Numbered from the stretch's first letter, positions 49,401-60,770 are shown. The stretch is DNA of 64,000 nt from JADKAV01 sp037045455 (GCA_037045455.1 JBAOIN010000007.1:1-64000); one strand, 5' to 3'. Notes: generated by a model from the sequence alone, not told the origin. Translations and numbers: made by a program.

Positions 49401-49425
49401 CACGGACGTACACCGAATGTCCGTG
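49401..49425. other. Hairpin in the gap before the acyl-CoA ligase gene
   Basis: CACGGAC (49401-49407) and GTCCGTG (49419-49425) form a perfect 7-bp stem. The rest of the 207-nt gap (49250-49456) shows no gene I can support; a 62-codon open frame there lacks any family features. Confidence 0.4.
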
Positions 49426-49456
49426 GCGGGGCAAGCGAAGGTGGTGACCTTCCATC

Positions 49457-51298
<1,842 letters not shown>

Positions 51299-51339
51299 GC
51301 ACGGGGCGAGGTTCGCCCTAGCGATGCCTGATCGGGGGA

Positions 51340-51345
51340 TACAGT
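51340..51345 (+). promoter_or_regulatory. Leaderless-type -10 element of the bifunctional transferase gene
   Basis: TACAGT lies 7 nt before the ATG at 51353. Confidence 0.6.
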
Positions 51346-51352
51346 CGGGTCG

Positions 51353-54300
51353 ATGGGGCTCAGTGTTGTCGTCGCCTGCCATGACGTGGCGGAGTTCTTG
51401 CCCGCATGCCTGGATTCATTGCTCGCCCAGCAGGTCCCCCCGGACCAGGTCATCCTGGTCGACGACGGGTCCACCGACGCCACCTCCGCGATCTGTGCCG
51501 AGTATGCGCAAGCGCACGCGGGCTGGCAGGTCGTGACCGGACCGGGCAGCGGGCCCGGCGGAGCGCGCACCCTCGGCCTGGAGCACGTGACGCACGAGTA
51601 CCTCGCGTTCGTCGACGGGGACGATGTCGTGCCGGAGGACGGCTTCCGGATTCTGCTCAGTTCGCTGCGCCGCACCGGTTCGGATATCGCCTGCGGCGAC
51701 GTGCTGCGCTACGACGGCGCGCAACTGACTCCCAGCGGTCCACATCGCAACGCCATCCTGGCCACGAAGCTGCGCACGACGATCCACAAAACGCCGTCGC
51801 TGATCTACGACACCACGTCCTGGAACAAGGTCTTCCGGACTCAGTTCTGGCGCGATGCGGGACTGCACTTCGCCGCGAACGTCACGTACGAGGATCTGCC
51901 GGTTATGGTGGCTGCCCACGCACGCGCCCGCTCGGTGGACGTGCTCAAGGCGCCGGTCTACTGGTGGCGGCGGCGGATCGACTCCGACGCCTCGATCACC
52001 CAGCGGCGCGGCGAGCTCGGCAACCTGCGCGACCGCATGAACGCCATCGACGCCGTGGAGGCGCTGACCGCTGACGACGAGTACCTCAAGCGCATCCATG
52101 ACCGCAAGGTGCTCACGTTCGACATTCCGCTGTACCAGCCGTTCTACGCCGGCGCCGACCCGCAGTATCAGCAGTTGTTCATGGAACGGGTGGGCGCGCT
52201 CGTGCGGCGCACGCTTCCGGACGTGTTGCTGGAACTGCCGCCCCGTGACCGGGTCCGCTACCACCTGATCGAGCAGGGCGACCGCGACCGGCTGCTGGAG
52301 TTCCTGGAGTTCGAGCGGGATCCCTACGCCATCCGCAAGACCGTTCCCGGTGACGGTGTGACCTACGCGGCACTGCCATTCCTGGGCGAACCGGGTTTCC
52401 CCGACGAGTTGTACATCTGGGGCAAGGCGCAGCCCGTCGTGTCAGAGGTGGAGAGTGTCGCGTGGACCAAGGAGGGCCTGGCCGTCACGGGCTACGCCTA
52501 CCTCGAGGGGATCGACTCCGGAGGTCCCGAGCAGCGCAAACTCAGCGTGCGGTTGCTGGGCGGCGAGGAGCCGGTTGGATTGCCGGTCAAGTGGATCCAG
52601 CGCGAGGACCTGACCGCCAGGGAACTCACTGCGGAGGTTACCTACGACAACGTCGGGCTGTCGTTCACGATCGGTTTCGACGTCCTGCCCGACGAGGGAC
52701 TGCGCCGCGTGGACGTGTTTGTGGCCGCGCCGGGCGGTAAGCGCCGAGTGCCGCTGTCCGGGACCTACGACGGCGCCGCGCACTTGCCCCGCCGGCTGGT
52801 CCTGCCCGATGGCCGGATCGTTGTTGTGCGCTGGCGCGGGGAGAACTTCGCGGTCATGGTCTACCCGCCGCAGCCCATGGTGCGCGAGATGGCAGTGCCG
52901 GCGCCAGACGTCCTCCGGGTGGAGTTCGACCAGGTGCTGCCCGACGCCCAGGTCATCGCCCGCCGCCGCGACGACTACGAGCAGGTCGCGGTGCCGATGG
53001 CGAACTCCGTGGAACTCGATGTGTCCGGCCTGCCTGCGCTGGACACCCTCAACCAGATCGAGTTCGACATCCTCATCGAACAACCCGGGGACGAGGAACC
53101 GCAGCCGGCCATCGTCCATCCTGCAACCGCCGAGCTGTTGCAGACTCATGGCGACCAGGAGTACTACGCGCGAGCGGGAATCACCGGCGGTCTGGTGATC
53201 ACCGTGCGCGAGCCGCGCCCGCGCCTGCTGCAGTGGCGCTATACGAAAGCTGGGCTGGAACTCACCGGGGACCGGGCAGGCGGCCTGCGCAGCCTCGTGC
53301 TGGAAAATCGCAACGAAGTCCGCGAGCGGTACCCGGTCGAGCGGCAGGACCAGGCCTGGCGGGCACTGCTGCCGGCCAAGGACACCGGCGACCAGGTCGG
53401 CATTCGGCATCTGCCCGTGGGTCGCTGGAGCCTGTTGACCCAGGACGACGTGCCCTTCCATGTCGCGCAGGCCACCCGCGAGACGATGACCGCGCCGGAA
53501 TGGCACGACCTCGACGGCGTCAAAGCCGGCCTGCGTGCGCGGCGCAGCGCCACCGCTGCCTTGCAGATCGACCCAGCCGGTGACATCCGGCCGCCCGGGT
53601 TGCACGGCCGCCGCACGATCGTGGAGGAGTACTACCCCAAGCGCCGGCGCAAGCGGCTGCAGAAGGTCATCCTGTTCGAGAACTGGAAGGGCAAGCAGTA
53701 CAGCGACAACCTGCGTGGCATCGACGAGGAGTTGCGTCGTCGGCGGGATCGCCGCAAGCGGATCTGGGTGGTGCGCGACAACGGCGTGCGGATGCCTGAC
53801 GGAGTGCAGACCGTGCTGCGCTTCAGTCCCGAGTACTACGACCTGCTGGCGCGCGCTCGCTGGGTGGTGGCAAATGACTCCATCGACCCCAGCTACGTCA
53901 AGCGGACCGATGGCCAAATCTACCTTCAAACGTGGCATGGGACTCCGCTGAAGAAGGTCGGCCAGGACATCGAGAAGGTGAACTTCGCTCGTAAGGGATA
54001 CCTCGAGTCCTTCGCGCAGGAGAGTGCGAAGTGGAACTGGCTGGTCAGTCCTAACGAGTACTCCTCGCAGATCATGAGCCGGGCGTTCGGTGTGGGCCCG
54101 GACCGGATCCTCGCGACCGGCTACCCGCGCAACGACATCTTCTACCGAACGGCCGAGCGCGAGGCCAGGGCCGCAACGACCCGCGCGCGGCTGGGCTTGG
54201 ACCCGTCGCAGAAGGTCGTGCTGTATGCCCCAACTTGGCGCGACGATCGTTATGACGAGCGCGGGCGCTACATCTTCGACCTCAAGCTCAACGTCGAGGC

Positions 54301-54748
54301 GATGCGTGAGCAGTTCGGCGGGAGCCACGTGTTGCTCTTGCGCGGCCATCATCTGCTGGCCACGCGCACGGCCATCGCGACCGGCGACGGATTCGTGCGC
54401 AACGTCTCGACCTACCCGGACATCGCGGACCTCTACCTGATCGCCGATGTGCTGATCACGGACTACTCCTCGGTGATGTTCGACTTCGTCAACACCGGCC
54501 GGCCCATGCTGTTCTACACCTGGGACCTCGACGATTACTCCGGCCGGGTGCGGGGACTCTACTTCGACCTCACTGAGGACCCGCCGGGCCCGGTCTGCCG
54601 GACTTCTGCGGAGGTGTTCGAGGCGCTGGCTGATCTCGACGGCGTGCAGCAGCAGTATGCGGGAGCGTACGCGCGCTTCCGTGAGCGGTTCTGCGCCTGG
54701 GAGGACGGAAACGCTGCTGCCCGCGTGATAGACGCGGCTCTGCGCTGA
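51353..54748 (+). CDS. Bifunctional family 2 glycosyltransferase / TagF-like glycerophosphotransferase
   Basis: The 1131-residue protein joins an N-terminal GT-A domain (LSVVVACHDVAEFLPACLDS, VILVDDGSTDATS, YLAFVDGDDVVPEDGF, TTSWNKVFRTQFW) to a middle beta-rich region (about 360-750) and a C-terminal CDP-glycerol glycerophosphotransferase domain. The latter shows VANDSIDPSYVKR, IYLQTWHGTPLKKVG with the catalytic-type His, NWLVSPNEYSSQIM, GYPRNDIFYR, VVLYAPTWRDDRY, LLLRGHHLL and DVLITDYSSVMFDFVNTGRP. Such enzymes polymerise glycerol- or ribitol-phosphate chains (teichoic acids) on the cytoplasmic face. The fused GT2 suggests a polymer alternating sugar and polyol phosphate. Confidence 0.92.
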   Translation: MGLSVVVACHDVAEFLPACLDSLLAQQVPPDQVILVDDGSTDATSAICAEYAQAHAGWQVVTGPGSGPGGARTLGLEHVTHEYLAFVDGDDVVPEDGFRILLSSLRRTGSDIACGDVLRYDGAQLTPSGPHRNAILATKLRTTIHKTPSLIYDTTSWNKVFRTQFWRDAGLHFAANVTYEDLPVMVAAHARARSVDVLKAPVYWWRRRIDSDASITQRRGELGNLRDRMNAIDAVEALTADDEYLKRIHDRKVLTFDIPLYQPFYAGADPQYQQLFMERVGALVRRTLPDVLLELPPRDRVRYHLIEQGDRDRLLEFLEFERDPYAIRKTVPGDGVTYAALPFLGEPGFPDELYIWGKAQPVVSEVESVAWTKEGLAVTGYAYLEGIDSGGPEQRKLSVRLLGGEEPVGLPVKWIQREDLTARELTAEVTYDNVGLSFTIGFDVLPDEGLRRVDVFVAAPGGKRRVPLSGTYDGAAHLPRRLVLPDGRIVVVRWRGENFAVMVYPPQPMVREMAVPAPDVLRVEFDQVLPDAQVIARRRDDYEQVAVPMANSVELDVSGLPALDTLNQIEFDILIEQPGDEEPQPAIVHPATAELLQTHGDQEYYARAGITGGLVITVREPRPRLLQWRYTKAGLELTGDRAGGLRSLVLENRNEVRERYPVERQDQAWRALLPAKDTGDQVGIRHLPVGRWSLLTQDDVPFHVAQATRETMTAPEWHDLDGVKAGLRARRSATAALQIDPAGDIRPPGLHGRRTIVEEYYPKRRRKRLQKVILFENWKGKQYSDNLRGIDEELRRRRDRRKRIWVVRDNGVRMPDGVQTVLRFSPEYYDLLARARWVVANDSIDPSYVKRTDGQIYLQTWHGTPLKKVGQDIEKVNFARKGYLESFAQESAKWNWLVSPNEYSSQIMSRAFGVGPDRILATGYPRNDIFYRTAEREARAATTRARLGLDPSQKVVLYAPTWRDDRYDERGRYIFDLKLNVEAMREQFGGSHVLLLRGHHLLATRTAIATGDGFVRNVSTYPDIADLYLIADVLITDYSSVMFDFVNTGRPMLFYTWDLDDYSGRVRGLYFDLTEDPPGPVCRTSAEVFEALADLDGVQQQYAGAYARFRERFCAWEDGNAAARVIDAALR

Positions 54749-54758
54749 CGTCCATGAA

Positions 54759-54849
54759 TTGTCGCGTTGTTGTTCCGGTTGTTGCGTTGTTGGTGATTTC
54801 GACCGGTCAAAACCCCAACAACGCAACAGTGCGCCCAACAACGCGACAA
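54759..54849. repeat. Word-spacer-word palindrome, third sequence type
   Basis: The left arm (54759-54793) has TTGTCGCGTTGTTG and TTGTTGCGTTGTTG with a 20-nt period. The right arm (54815-54849) is its mirror, CCAACAACGCAACA then CAACAACGCGACAA. The loop is 21 nt. It starts 10 nt after the TagF-like stop and ends 8 nt before the next start codon. The architecture equals families A and B but the words differ. Confidence 0.75.
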
Positions 54850-54857
54850 AGTGCGTC

Positions 54858-56309
54858 ATGAGCATCCCGCGCTGGCGCTGGCCGGTCGACCTGCCGGTAC
54901 TGCTGCTGCTCACCGCGGCCGCGCTGGCCGCTTCCTGGCTGTTCCGGACCGTCCTGGTCACCAGCGACCCCTGGCACTACGCCCAAGCCGCCCTGGACTT
55001 CGGCCACCACGAGTGGATCCCGTCCGGACTGACCCGCTGGGGCATCATCGTGCCCCTCATCCCGGTCGGCTGGGTCTTCGGCCCGACGCTGCCGACGTTC
55101 TACGCGTTCGCCTTCGCAGCCACCGCGATCGTCGTGCCAGTCGTGTACCTCCTGAGTCGCGGCGTGTCCGATGTGGCTGTGGCTGCGCTGACGACAGTGG
55201 CATTCGTGGCGATGCCGCTCACATTCATCAACCTCTCGCGCGGCTACCCGGATCTGATGGCGATAGCGCTCAATGGCCTCACGCTGCTGCTGGTGCTGGC
55301 CGCTCGCGACCGCGACCGGGTCGGGCTGTTACTGCTGGCAGGTGTCGTGGCTGGGTGGGCTTTCGAGGTTCGCGAGACCACCGTGTTCACGTGGCCGCTG
55401 TTCGCCTGGATCGCGTGGGGTCTGAGCCGGCGCTGGCGGGGTTATGCGGCGGTCGTGCTCGGGCTGCTGCCATGGGCAGTGCTCGATGTCGTGCTGTCGT
55501 GGCGCACCTTGGACGATCCCCTCGCCAAGTGGCACGTCCTGACCGGCTCGGATCTCAACGACTCGACCTCGCCGCTGGACGGCTCGTACCTAGGTCACGA
55601 CCGGCTGTGGTACGTCCTGCGACTGCCGCGGGCCATCCTCGAACAGCCGTGGGGATGGACGGTACTGCTCGTGGCCGGGCTCGGCCTGCTGGGCGGGCTG
55701 GTCCTGCGTGGCCGGGTCGGTCTATACGTCGTTTGGGCGCTGCTGCCCGTTGCTCTGCTGATGCTGCAAGCCGGCGTGCTGGATCCCGCTCATCCCAGCG
55801 TGCGGGTCGATGTGCCACGGTACTGGCTGGCTTTCACACCGGGGCTGACGATCGCGGCGGGGGCCTTCTGTGCCTGGCTGGCGCAGCGGGTGCGACTGCC
55901 GGCCTGGGCCGGGGCGCTCGTGTTGACCGGAACAATGGTGGTGGCCGGCGGCTCGTATGCCACAACCGAGCCCACGTTCTTCCCGAACAGTGGCGACCTG
56001 CCGTACCGGACCGCGCGCCAGATCCCGGACGGCGCCACGGTCTGGACCGACGGCCGCACCGCGCGCATCCTGCCCGTGTATCTGCGCGACGCGGGCGCTT
56101 CGGCCACTGTCCGGGACTTCACGGTGAAGGGCTTCAACCCCCAGCCGGGTGACTACGTGCTGGTCTTCAGCGACACCGACACCACGTGTGAGTTCTGCAA
56201 GCTCGACTACGACTTGTGGCGGGCTGATGGCAACAGCTTGCCGGTCGAGTCGTACGCGCTGGAATGGACTGCGCCGGACGGCAAAGCTCGGTTGTACCGG
56301 GTGGTTTGA
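54858..56309 (+). CDS. Polytopic membrane glycosyltransferase (GT-C/PMT-like)
   Basis: The 483-residue protein has about ten membrane helices. The first loop contains LVTSDPWHYAQAALD followed by HHEWIPSGLTRWG, an acidic-and-His loop of the kind GT-C enzymes use to bind lipid-linked sugars. Later RETTVFTWP and a soluble C-terminal tail (DGATVWTDGRTARILPVYLR, DTTCEFCKLDYDLW with a CxxC) follow. It probably uses polyprenyl-phosphate sugars on the outer face, similar to ArnT/PMT proteins; the exact family is uncertain. ATG 54858 is the first start after the palindrome. Confidence 0.82.
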   Translation: MSIPRWRWPVDLPVLLLLTAAALAASWLFRTVLVTSDPWHYAQAALDFGHHEWIPSGLTRWGIIVPLIPVGWVFGPTLPTFYAFAFAATAIVVPVVYLLSRGVSDVAVAALTTVAFVAMPLTFINLSRGYPDLMAIALNGLTLLLVLAARDRDRVGLLLLAGVVAGWAFEVRETTVFTWPLFAWIAWGLSRRWRGYAAVVLGLLPWAVLDVVLSWRTLDDPLAKWHVLTGSDLNDSTSPLDGSYLGHDRLWYVLRLPRAILEQPWGWTVLLVAGLGLLGGLVLRGRVGLYVVWALLPVALLMLQAGVLDPAHPSVRVDVPRYWLAFTPGLTIAAGAFCAWLAQRVRLPAWAGALVLTGTMVVAGGSYATTEPTFFPNSGDLPYRTARQIPDGATVWTDGRTARILPVYLRDAGASATVRDFTVKGFNPQPGDYVLVFSDTDTTCEFCKLDYDLWRADGNSLPVESYALEWTAPDGKARLYRVV

Positions 56310-56395
56310 GTTGTAGTCCAGGTCTCAGAGCTGCGTCGTTCTTTGGATTTCGCCCAACCTCCCGCGTCGGACCCGGGACGCACAAGGCACCCGCC

Positions 56396-56401
56396 TAGAC
56401 T
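56396..56401 (+). promoter_or_regulatory. Leaderless-type -10 element of sulfotransferase-like gene 1
   Basis: TAGACT lies 7 nt before the GTG at 56409. Confidence 0.62.
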
Positions 56402-56408
56402 CGCCTGC

Positions 56409-57488
56409 GTGAAGCCCATCGAGTCCGGGGAGTTGCTGCTGCACGTCGGCGTGCACAAGACCGGGACCACTGCCCTGCAGGCGGCGCTTGCCGATGCCCG
56501 CGCTGACCTGCCGCGCTACGACGTCGCATATCCCGGGTCGGGCACCTTCCAGCACGGCGCGATCCTGGCCGGCGCCGGGCGCAGCTACGGCTGGAAGCGT
56601 GACGCGAAAGATGTCCCTCGCAAGCAGTGGGACACGCTGGTGGCACAGTCCCGGGGACGCAGCATCATCAGCAGCGAGTTCTTCGACGACCTCGAACCCG
56701 ACGTGGCGCGCAGGATGGTCGAGGACTTGGGCATCGAGCGGGTGCGCGTGGTCGTCACGCTGCGCGCGATCGGGAACATCCTGCCGTCGGCCTGGCAGCA
56801 GCGACTGAAGGCCGGCTACACGGGTGGTTACAACGCGTTCCTGAAACAGATCTTCGCCGCCGACCTGAACTCCAAAGCACGGCACTTCTGGTATCGCCAC
56901 GACCAGGTTGCCCAAATACAGCGCTGGGCCGAAATCGTCGGTCCCGATCGTGTCGATGCCGTGGTCATCCCGGACGGCGACCGTACGGCGATCTTCACCG
57001 CCTTCGAGGGTCTGCTGGGGCTGCCGCCCGGATTCCTTGCACAGCGGCAGGTGCAGATCCAGAACCGCTCGATGACCGCACCGGAGGCCGAGTTCGTCCG
57101 GCGCATCAACAAAGCCGTGGCCGACGATCTCAGCTGGGACGACTACCAGCGCGTGGTCCGCCGCACGCTGATCCTCACGATGGTCGAGCAGCGCACCCCT
57201 GCTCGCGACGAACCGCGCATCCTGACGCCGGACTGGGCGGCGGACGCGGCGCAGGAGCGCGGCCGGGAGTTCGCCGCCGGCGTGGCGGCCAGCGGGGTCA
57301 GCGTGATCGGGGATCCGCAGGCACTGGCAACCCGGCCGAAGGCGGGCAAGAACGCCAAGTCCGCCGACCTGCCGATGGACGCCGCCCTGGCTGCCGCTGT
57401 GGCACTGATCAACCGGCAGACCCGGTCGGACGCCCCGCAGCCGATGTCGCGCCGCGCCGCGCTGCGAATGGCTCTGCGCCGGCGCTGA
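56409..57488 (+). CDS. Sulfotransferase-like protein 1
   Basis: The 359-residue protein begins with LLLHVGVHKTGTTALQAALA, the 5'-phosphosulfate loop of PAPS-dependent sulfotransferases. It has a second block RVVVTLRAIGNILPSAWQQR, where Arg and Ser fit the 3'-phosphate-binding motif. SSEFFDDLEPDVA, ARHFWYRHDQVAQIQRWAEI and RSMTAPEAEFVRRINKAV follow. Actinobacterial proteins of this kind are often uncharacterised. It is one of two tandem paralogues in a teichoic-acid-like locus, so sulfation of a surface glycan is a reasonable guess. Confidence 0.85.
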   Translation: MKPIESGELLLHVGVHKTGTTALQAALADARADLPRYDVAYPGSGTFQHGAILAGAGRSYGWKRDAKDVPRKQWDTLVAQSRGRSIISSEFFDDLEPDVARRMVEDLGIERVRVVVTLRAIGNILPSAWQQRLKAGYTGGYNAFLKQIFAADLNSKARHFWYRHDQVAQIQRWAEIVGPDRVDAVVIPDGDRTAIFTAFEGLLGLPPGFLAQRQVQIQNRSMTAPEAEFVRRINKAVADDLSWDDYQRVVRRTLILTMVEQRTPARDEPRILTPDWAADAAQERGREFAAGVAASGVSVIGDPQALATRPKAGKNAKSADLPMDAALAAAVALINRQTRSDAPQPMSRRAALRMALRRR

Positions 57489-57519
57489 CCGAGTGTCATC
57501 CGCCCCTGCACCCGCTGCC

Positions 57520-57525
57520 TAGACT
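57520..57525 (+). promoter_or_regulatory. Leaderless-type -10 element of sulfotransferase-like gene 2
   Basis: TAGACT lies 8 nt before the ATG at 57534; this hexamer is the same as that of the first paralogue. Confidence 0.55.
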
Positions 57526-57533
57526 TGATGGTC

Positions 57534-58697
57534 ATGGAGTCTGCGATCACCCCCATCGGCGAGGGCGAGGTCCTTCTGCACGCGGGTCTGCACAAGACCG
57601 GCACGACGGCGCTGCAGGTGGCGCTCGCCGACGCCCGCGGTGAACTCGAGCAGCACGGGGTGCGCTACCCGGGCAAGGGTCTCTACCACCACAAGGCGAT
57701 CCTCGCCGGCGCCGATCGGCCGTACGGCTGGCGCAACAACGGTGCCCGGATCACGCCGAAGAAGCACTGGAACCGGATGCTGAAAGAGGCTGACTTCGCC
57801 GGCCGCACGATCATCAGCAGCGAGTTCCTCGACGACATCGCCCCGGAGATCGGCGCCCGTGTGGTGGACGACCTGGGCGGTCGCGAGCGGGTGAACCTCG
57901 TGGTGACGCTACGCGCGATCGGCAACATCCTGCCGTCGGCCTGGCAGCAGGGGCTCAAGGCCGGTGTGACGACGCCCTACAACCAGTGGCTGAAGGTCAT
58001 GTTCGAGGAGGAGCAGACCACCCGGGCCGAGCGCTTCTGGTTCCGCCACGACCAGGTGGAACAACTGCGGCGGTGGTCGCAGGTCGTCGGCCCGGACCGC
58101 ACGTACGCGGTCATCATCCCGGAGGGCGATCGCACCGCCATCTTCTCGGCCTTCGAAGGGTTGCTCGGGCTGCCCGAGGCGTTCCTGGCCACCCGTGAGC
58201 AAATCATTCAGAACCGGTCCATGACCGCGCCCGAAGCAGAGTTCGTCCGGCAGTTGAACAAGGAGTTGTCGGGGCGCATGTCCTGGGACGAGTACACCGT
58301 CATGGTGCGCAGAGCCCTCATTCTGAACATGGTCGAGAACCGCCGACCCGCCTCCGACGAACCGAAGATCGTGACGCCGGAATGGGCGGCTGACAAGGCC
58401 GAGGAATTCGGCCAGCGGTTCGCCAAGGGCATCGCCGAACTTGGCGTGAACGTCATCGGGGATCCGGCGGATCTGGCGCTGCGCCCGCGGGCCGCGGCCT
58501 CGGACGAGCCCGAGGTACTTTCCATCGACGCCGCGGTGGCCGGAGCGAGCGGCTTGGTGCTGGAGGCGCTGGCCGAGCGGCGAGCGTTGGAGGAGAAGCT
58601 CAAGACCGCGAACGCTCCCCAGCCCGTCCCACCGCGCGCCAAGCGCTGGACCGCTCGGGGTGCGGCACGGGCGCTCAAGCGAGGGTTCCGCAACTAG
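57534..58697 (+). CDS. Sulfotransferase-like protein 2
   Basis: The protein (about 387 residues) is a tandem paralogue of the previous one: EVLLHAGLHKTGTTALQVAL (5'-phosphosulfate loop), IISSEFLDDIAPEIGARVVD, LVVTLRAIGNILPSAWQQGL (3'-phosphate loop), AERFWFRHDQVEQLRRWSQV and NRSMTAPEAEFVRQLNKELS. The two proteins align along their whole length; this one has a longer Ala/Glu-rich and basic C-terminus (RAKRWTARGAARALKRGFRN). Separate leaderless-type promoters suggest independent expression. The acceptor is unknown. Confidence 0.85.
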   Translation: MESAITPIGEGEVLLHAGLHKTGTTALQVALADARGELEQHGVRYPGKGLYHHKAILAGADRPYGWRNNGARITPKKHWNRMLKEADFAGRTIISSEFLDDIAPEIGARVVDDLGGRERVNLVVTLRAIGNILPSAWQQGLKAGVTTPYNQWLKVMFEEEQTTRAERFWFRHDQVEQLRRWSQVVGPDRTYAVIIPEGDRTAIFSAFEGLLGLPEAFLATREQIIQNRSMTAPEAEFVRQLNKELSGRMSWDEYTVMVRRALILNMVENRRPASDEPKIVTPEWAADKAEEFGQRFAKGIAELGVNVIGDPADLALRPRAAASDEPEVLSIDAAVAGASGLVLEALAERRALEEKLKTANAPQPVPPRAKRWTARGAARALKRGFRN

Positions 58698-58748
58698 CAT
58701 CTGCGCTTAGGGCGCCGGATCTGGCCTTCTTTGCGCGAAATCCCCGCG

Positions 58749-60072
58749 TCAGCTCTCGATGTCGAGTTCCTCCAGCGGGCTGACCTCCCGGTGCTCCACG
58801 GCGCCCACGTCTGGGTCGCCCAGCGCGGGATGCCCCTGCAAAGAGGTGGCGCATTCCTCCCGTATGCGCCGGCAGGCGTCGAGCCAGGCCTGCATCGCTG
58901 CGCCGGGAGTGGTGTCACCGAAGTAGTAGCGGGTCCATTCCTGGCGCTGTTGCGCGAGGGTCTCATCACTGGTGACCCGGTCCAGCACCTCGACGATCGC
59001 CGATGCCTGCTTCGGCTTCAGCAACTCGATACTGGCGATGAAGCCCTCGCGTCGGGACCGGCGCGGCGGGGTTCGCGGGTTTCGTGACCACCACCGGCTT
59101 CCCAGTCGTCAGCCAGTCGATCACCACGGCGCTGACATCAGCGATACACACGTCGCAGACGTCCAACTGCCAGTCGAATGTGGGCGTGGTGTCGGCGAGG
59201 TGCCCGGCACCCGGATCGGCCAGGTTGGCGGCAGCGATCAGGGCGTTGATCTCGTCGCGGGCCTTGGCATGATCGTCGCTGAACAGGCCTGTGCGGGCAT
59301 GGGGACGGAAGACCAGCCGGTACCGGGAGTCGGCCAGCAGCGCCTTGACCATGGGCACCCCGTGGGAAACCAGCGACGAATAGCGCATGCTCGGGCGATC
59401 GCCCTCGGTGGTCGGCGCATAGAAGACCACGGTCCGATCGTCCTGTGGCAGCGGCGGCGGAGTCGTCGCGCTCGGCACATCGAGCTGGGGACGGCCGATG
59501 CGGATGGTCTTGGCGTCCACGTCGTAGTTGATGAGGTTCGCGGCCAGCCGGTCGGCGGCGGCCTCACCGGCGATGAACGAGTAGTCGTAGCACTTGGTCT
59601 GACCCGAGACCATGTAGGACTTGTCGCTCTCGCCGTGACTGATGAACACGTGCAGCATGGTGTTGAAGCGCATCAACTGGAAGTTGCGGGTGTTCTGGTT
59701 GACGTAGAGCGCGGCGCTGAAGCGCTGCCGCTCGACGAGATTCTCCAGGTCCTCCACCCGGCCGGCATAGGCCACCGGCAGCGGGCATTCATCGAGGAGT
59801 TCCAGCGCGGCAGTCACCGAGCGGCACACAATCAGCACGGGTGCCTCGGCATCGAGTGCCTGCAACGGCTCGTACCACTGGCGCAACTGGTAGAGGTTCA
59901 CCGGGCCATCGGCGTAGTACACGAGGGTCTGGAAGTGGTCCTCGGGCAGTGCGCGATCGCCGGTCTGGGACTGCCACTGCTCGATGGCGGGCTGCCCCTG
60001 GGTCATCACCCGGCGCACGGCCCAGTAGATCTGCTTGGCCTTACTTGGCTGCTTGGGGGAATCGATGGCCAT
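58749..60072 (-). CDS. CDP-glycerol glycerophosphotransferase-like protein (frameshifted)
   Basis: Two frames give about 440 residues of TagB/TagF-like sequence: VYYADGPVNLYQLRQWYEPL, VLIVCRSVTAALELL, YVNQNTRNFQLMRFNTMLHV, FISHGESDKSYMVSGQTKCY (the His-Gly-Glu-Ser region replacing WHGT), RTVVFYAPTTEGDRPSMRYS, YRLVFRPHARTGLFS and VCIADVSAVVIDWLTTGKPV, then across one extra base near 59045 LLKPKQASAIVEVLDRVTSD and EWTRYYFGDTTPGAAM. It probably adds the first or repeating polyol phosphate units. ATG 60072 lies 4 nt after the stop of the nucleotidyltransferase gene. Confidence 0.87.
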
Positions 60073-60076
60073 GGCG

Positions 60077-60770
60077 TCAGGAGCGAGCGTTGGCGCGGGC
60101 GAGGTCGTCGTCGAAGTCGATCTCGACGGCGAACAGGTCGGAGATGTCAACCGGGGTGAAAGCGATCCCGTGCTTCTCGATCGCGAGCTCGATGCCGCGT
60201 TCGAAGTAGTCCTGCTCGTCGCACTCGTCGAGGCACTCGACCAGGCGGGCCTTGTCCTTGCCGGAGATCAGGTTGATCCCCACGGCCTCGCCCAGGGCGT
60301 TCTGGACCTGCTTACTCAGTTCCTTCACGTGGCCGGACTCGTCGACGGTGTACTTCACCTCTTCCTCGGCGACCGTGGCGGTGTTCACGCAGATCACGTT
60401 GTCGCCGCGCAGGATGCTGGACTCCAAACGGCGCAGCACCTCTCGCGTCGAACACCACGTCCCCGTTCATCCAGACCACAGGACCGCTGCCGGACATTCG
60501 CAGCGCCTTCAGCAGGCTCTTGGAGGTGTTGGTGGTGTCGAAGTTCTCGTTGTAGACGAACAGGCCGTCCGGGAACTCCTCCAGGATGCTCTCCAGTTTG
60601 AAGCCGACGACCGTGATGACCCGGGCCTGCTCGCCGAACACCTCGCTGATGTTGTCGCGCTGCTGACCCATGATGCTGCGGCCGTCGTCGAGCTTGGTCA
60701 GCGGCTTCGGCCACGGCCGGCCCAACCGAGTGCCCATACCTGCGGCAAGGATCGCCACCTGGATCGTCAT
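60077..60770 (-). CDS. Sugar/alditol nucleotidyltransferase, LicC-like (frameshifted)
   Basis: Two frames give about 230 residues. Frame 1 begins TIQVAILAAGMGTRLGRPWP followed by KPLTKLDDGRSIM, the nucleotide-binding GAGMGTRL-x-P-x-x-KPL signature of NTP transferases, and has VYNENFDTTNTSKSLLKAL and VVWMNGDVVFDA with the metal Asp. Frame 2, one base on near 60450, continues EVLRRLESSILRGDNVICVN, then AEEEVKYTVDESGHVKELSK and FAVEIDFDDDLARANARS. The TNTSKSL segment is typical of CTP:phosphocholine or CDP-alditol cytidylyltransferases. It may make the CDP-activated donor for the TagB/TagF-like enzymes beside it. Confidence 0.87.

Noticed and set aside
52442..54961. 839-codon minus-strand open frame opposite the TagF-like gene
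   Set aside because: The plus-strand gene has strong GT2 and TagF motifs; the antisense frame is His/Gln/Arg-rich and shows none.
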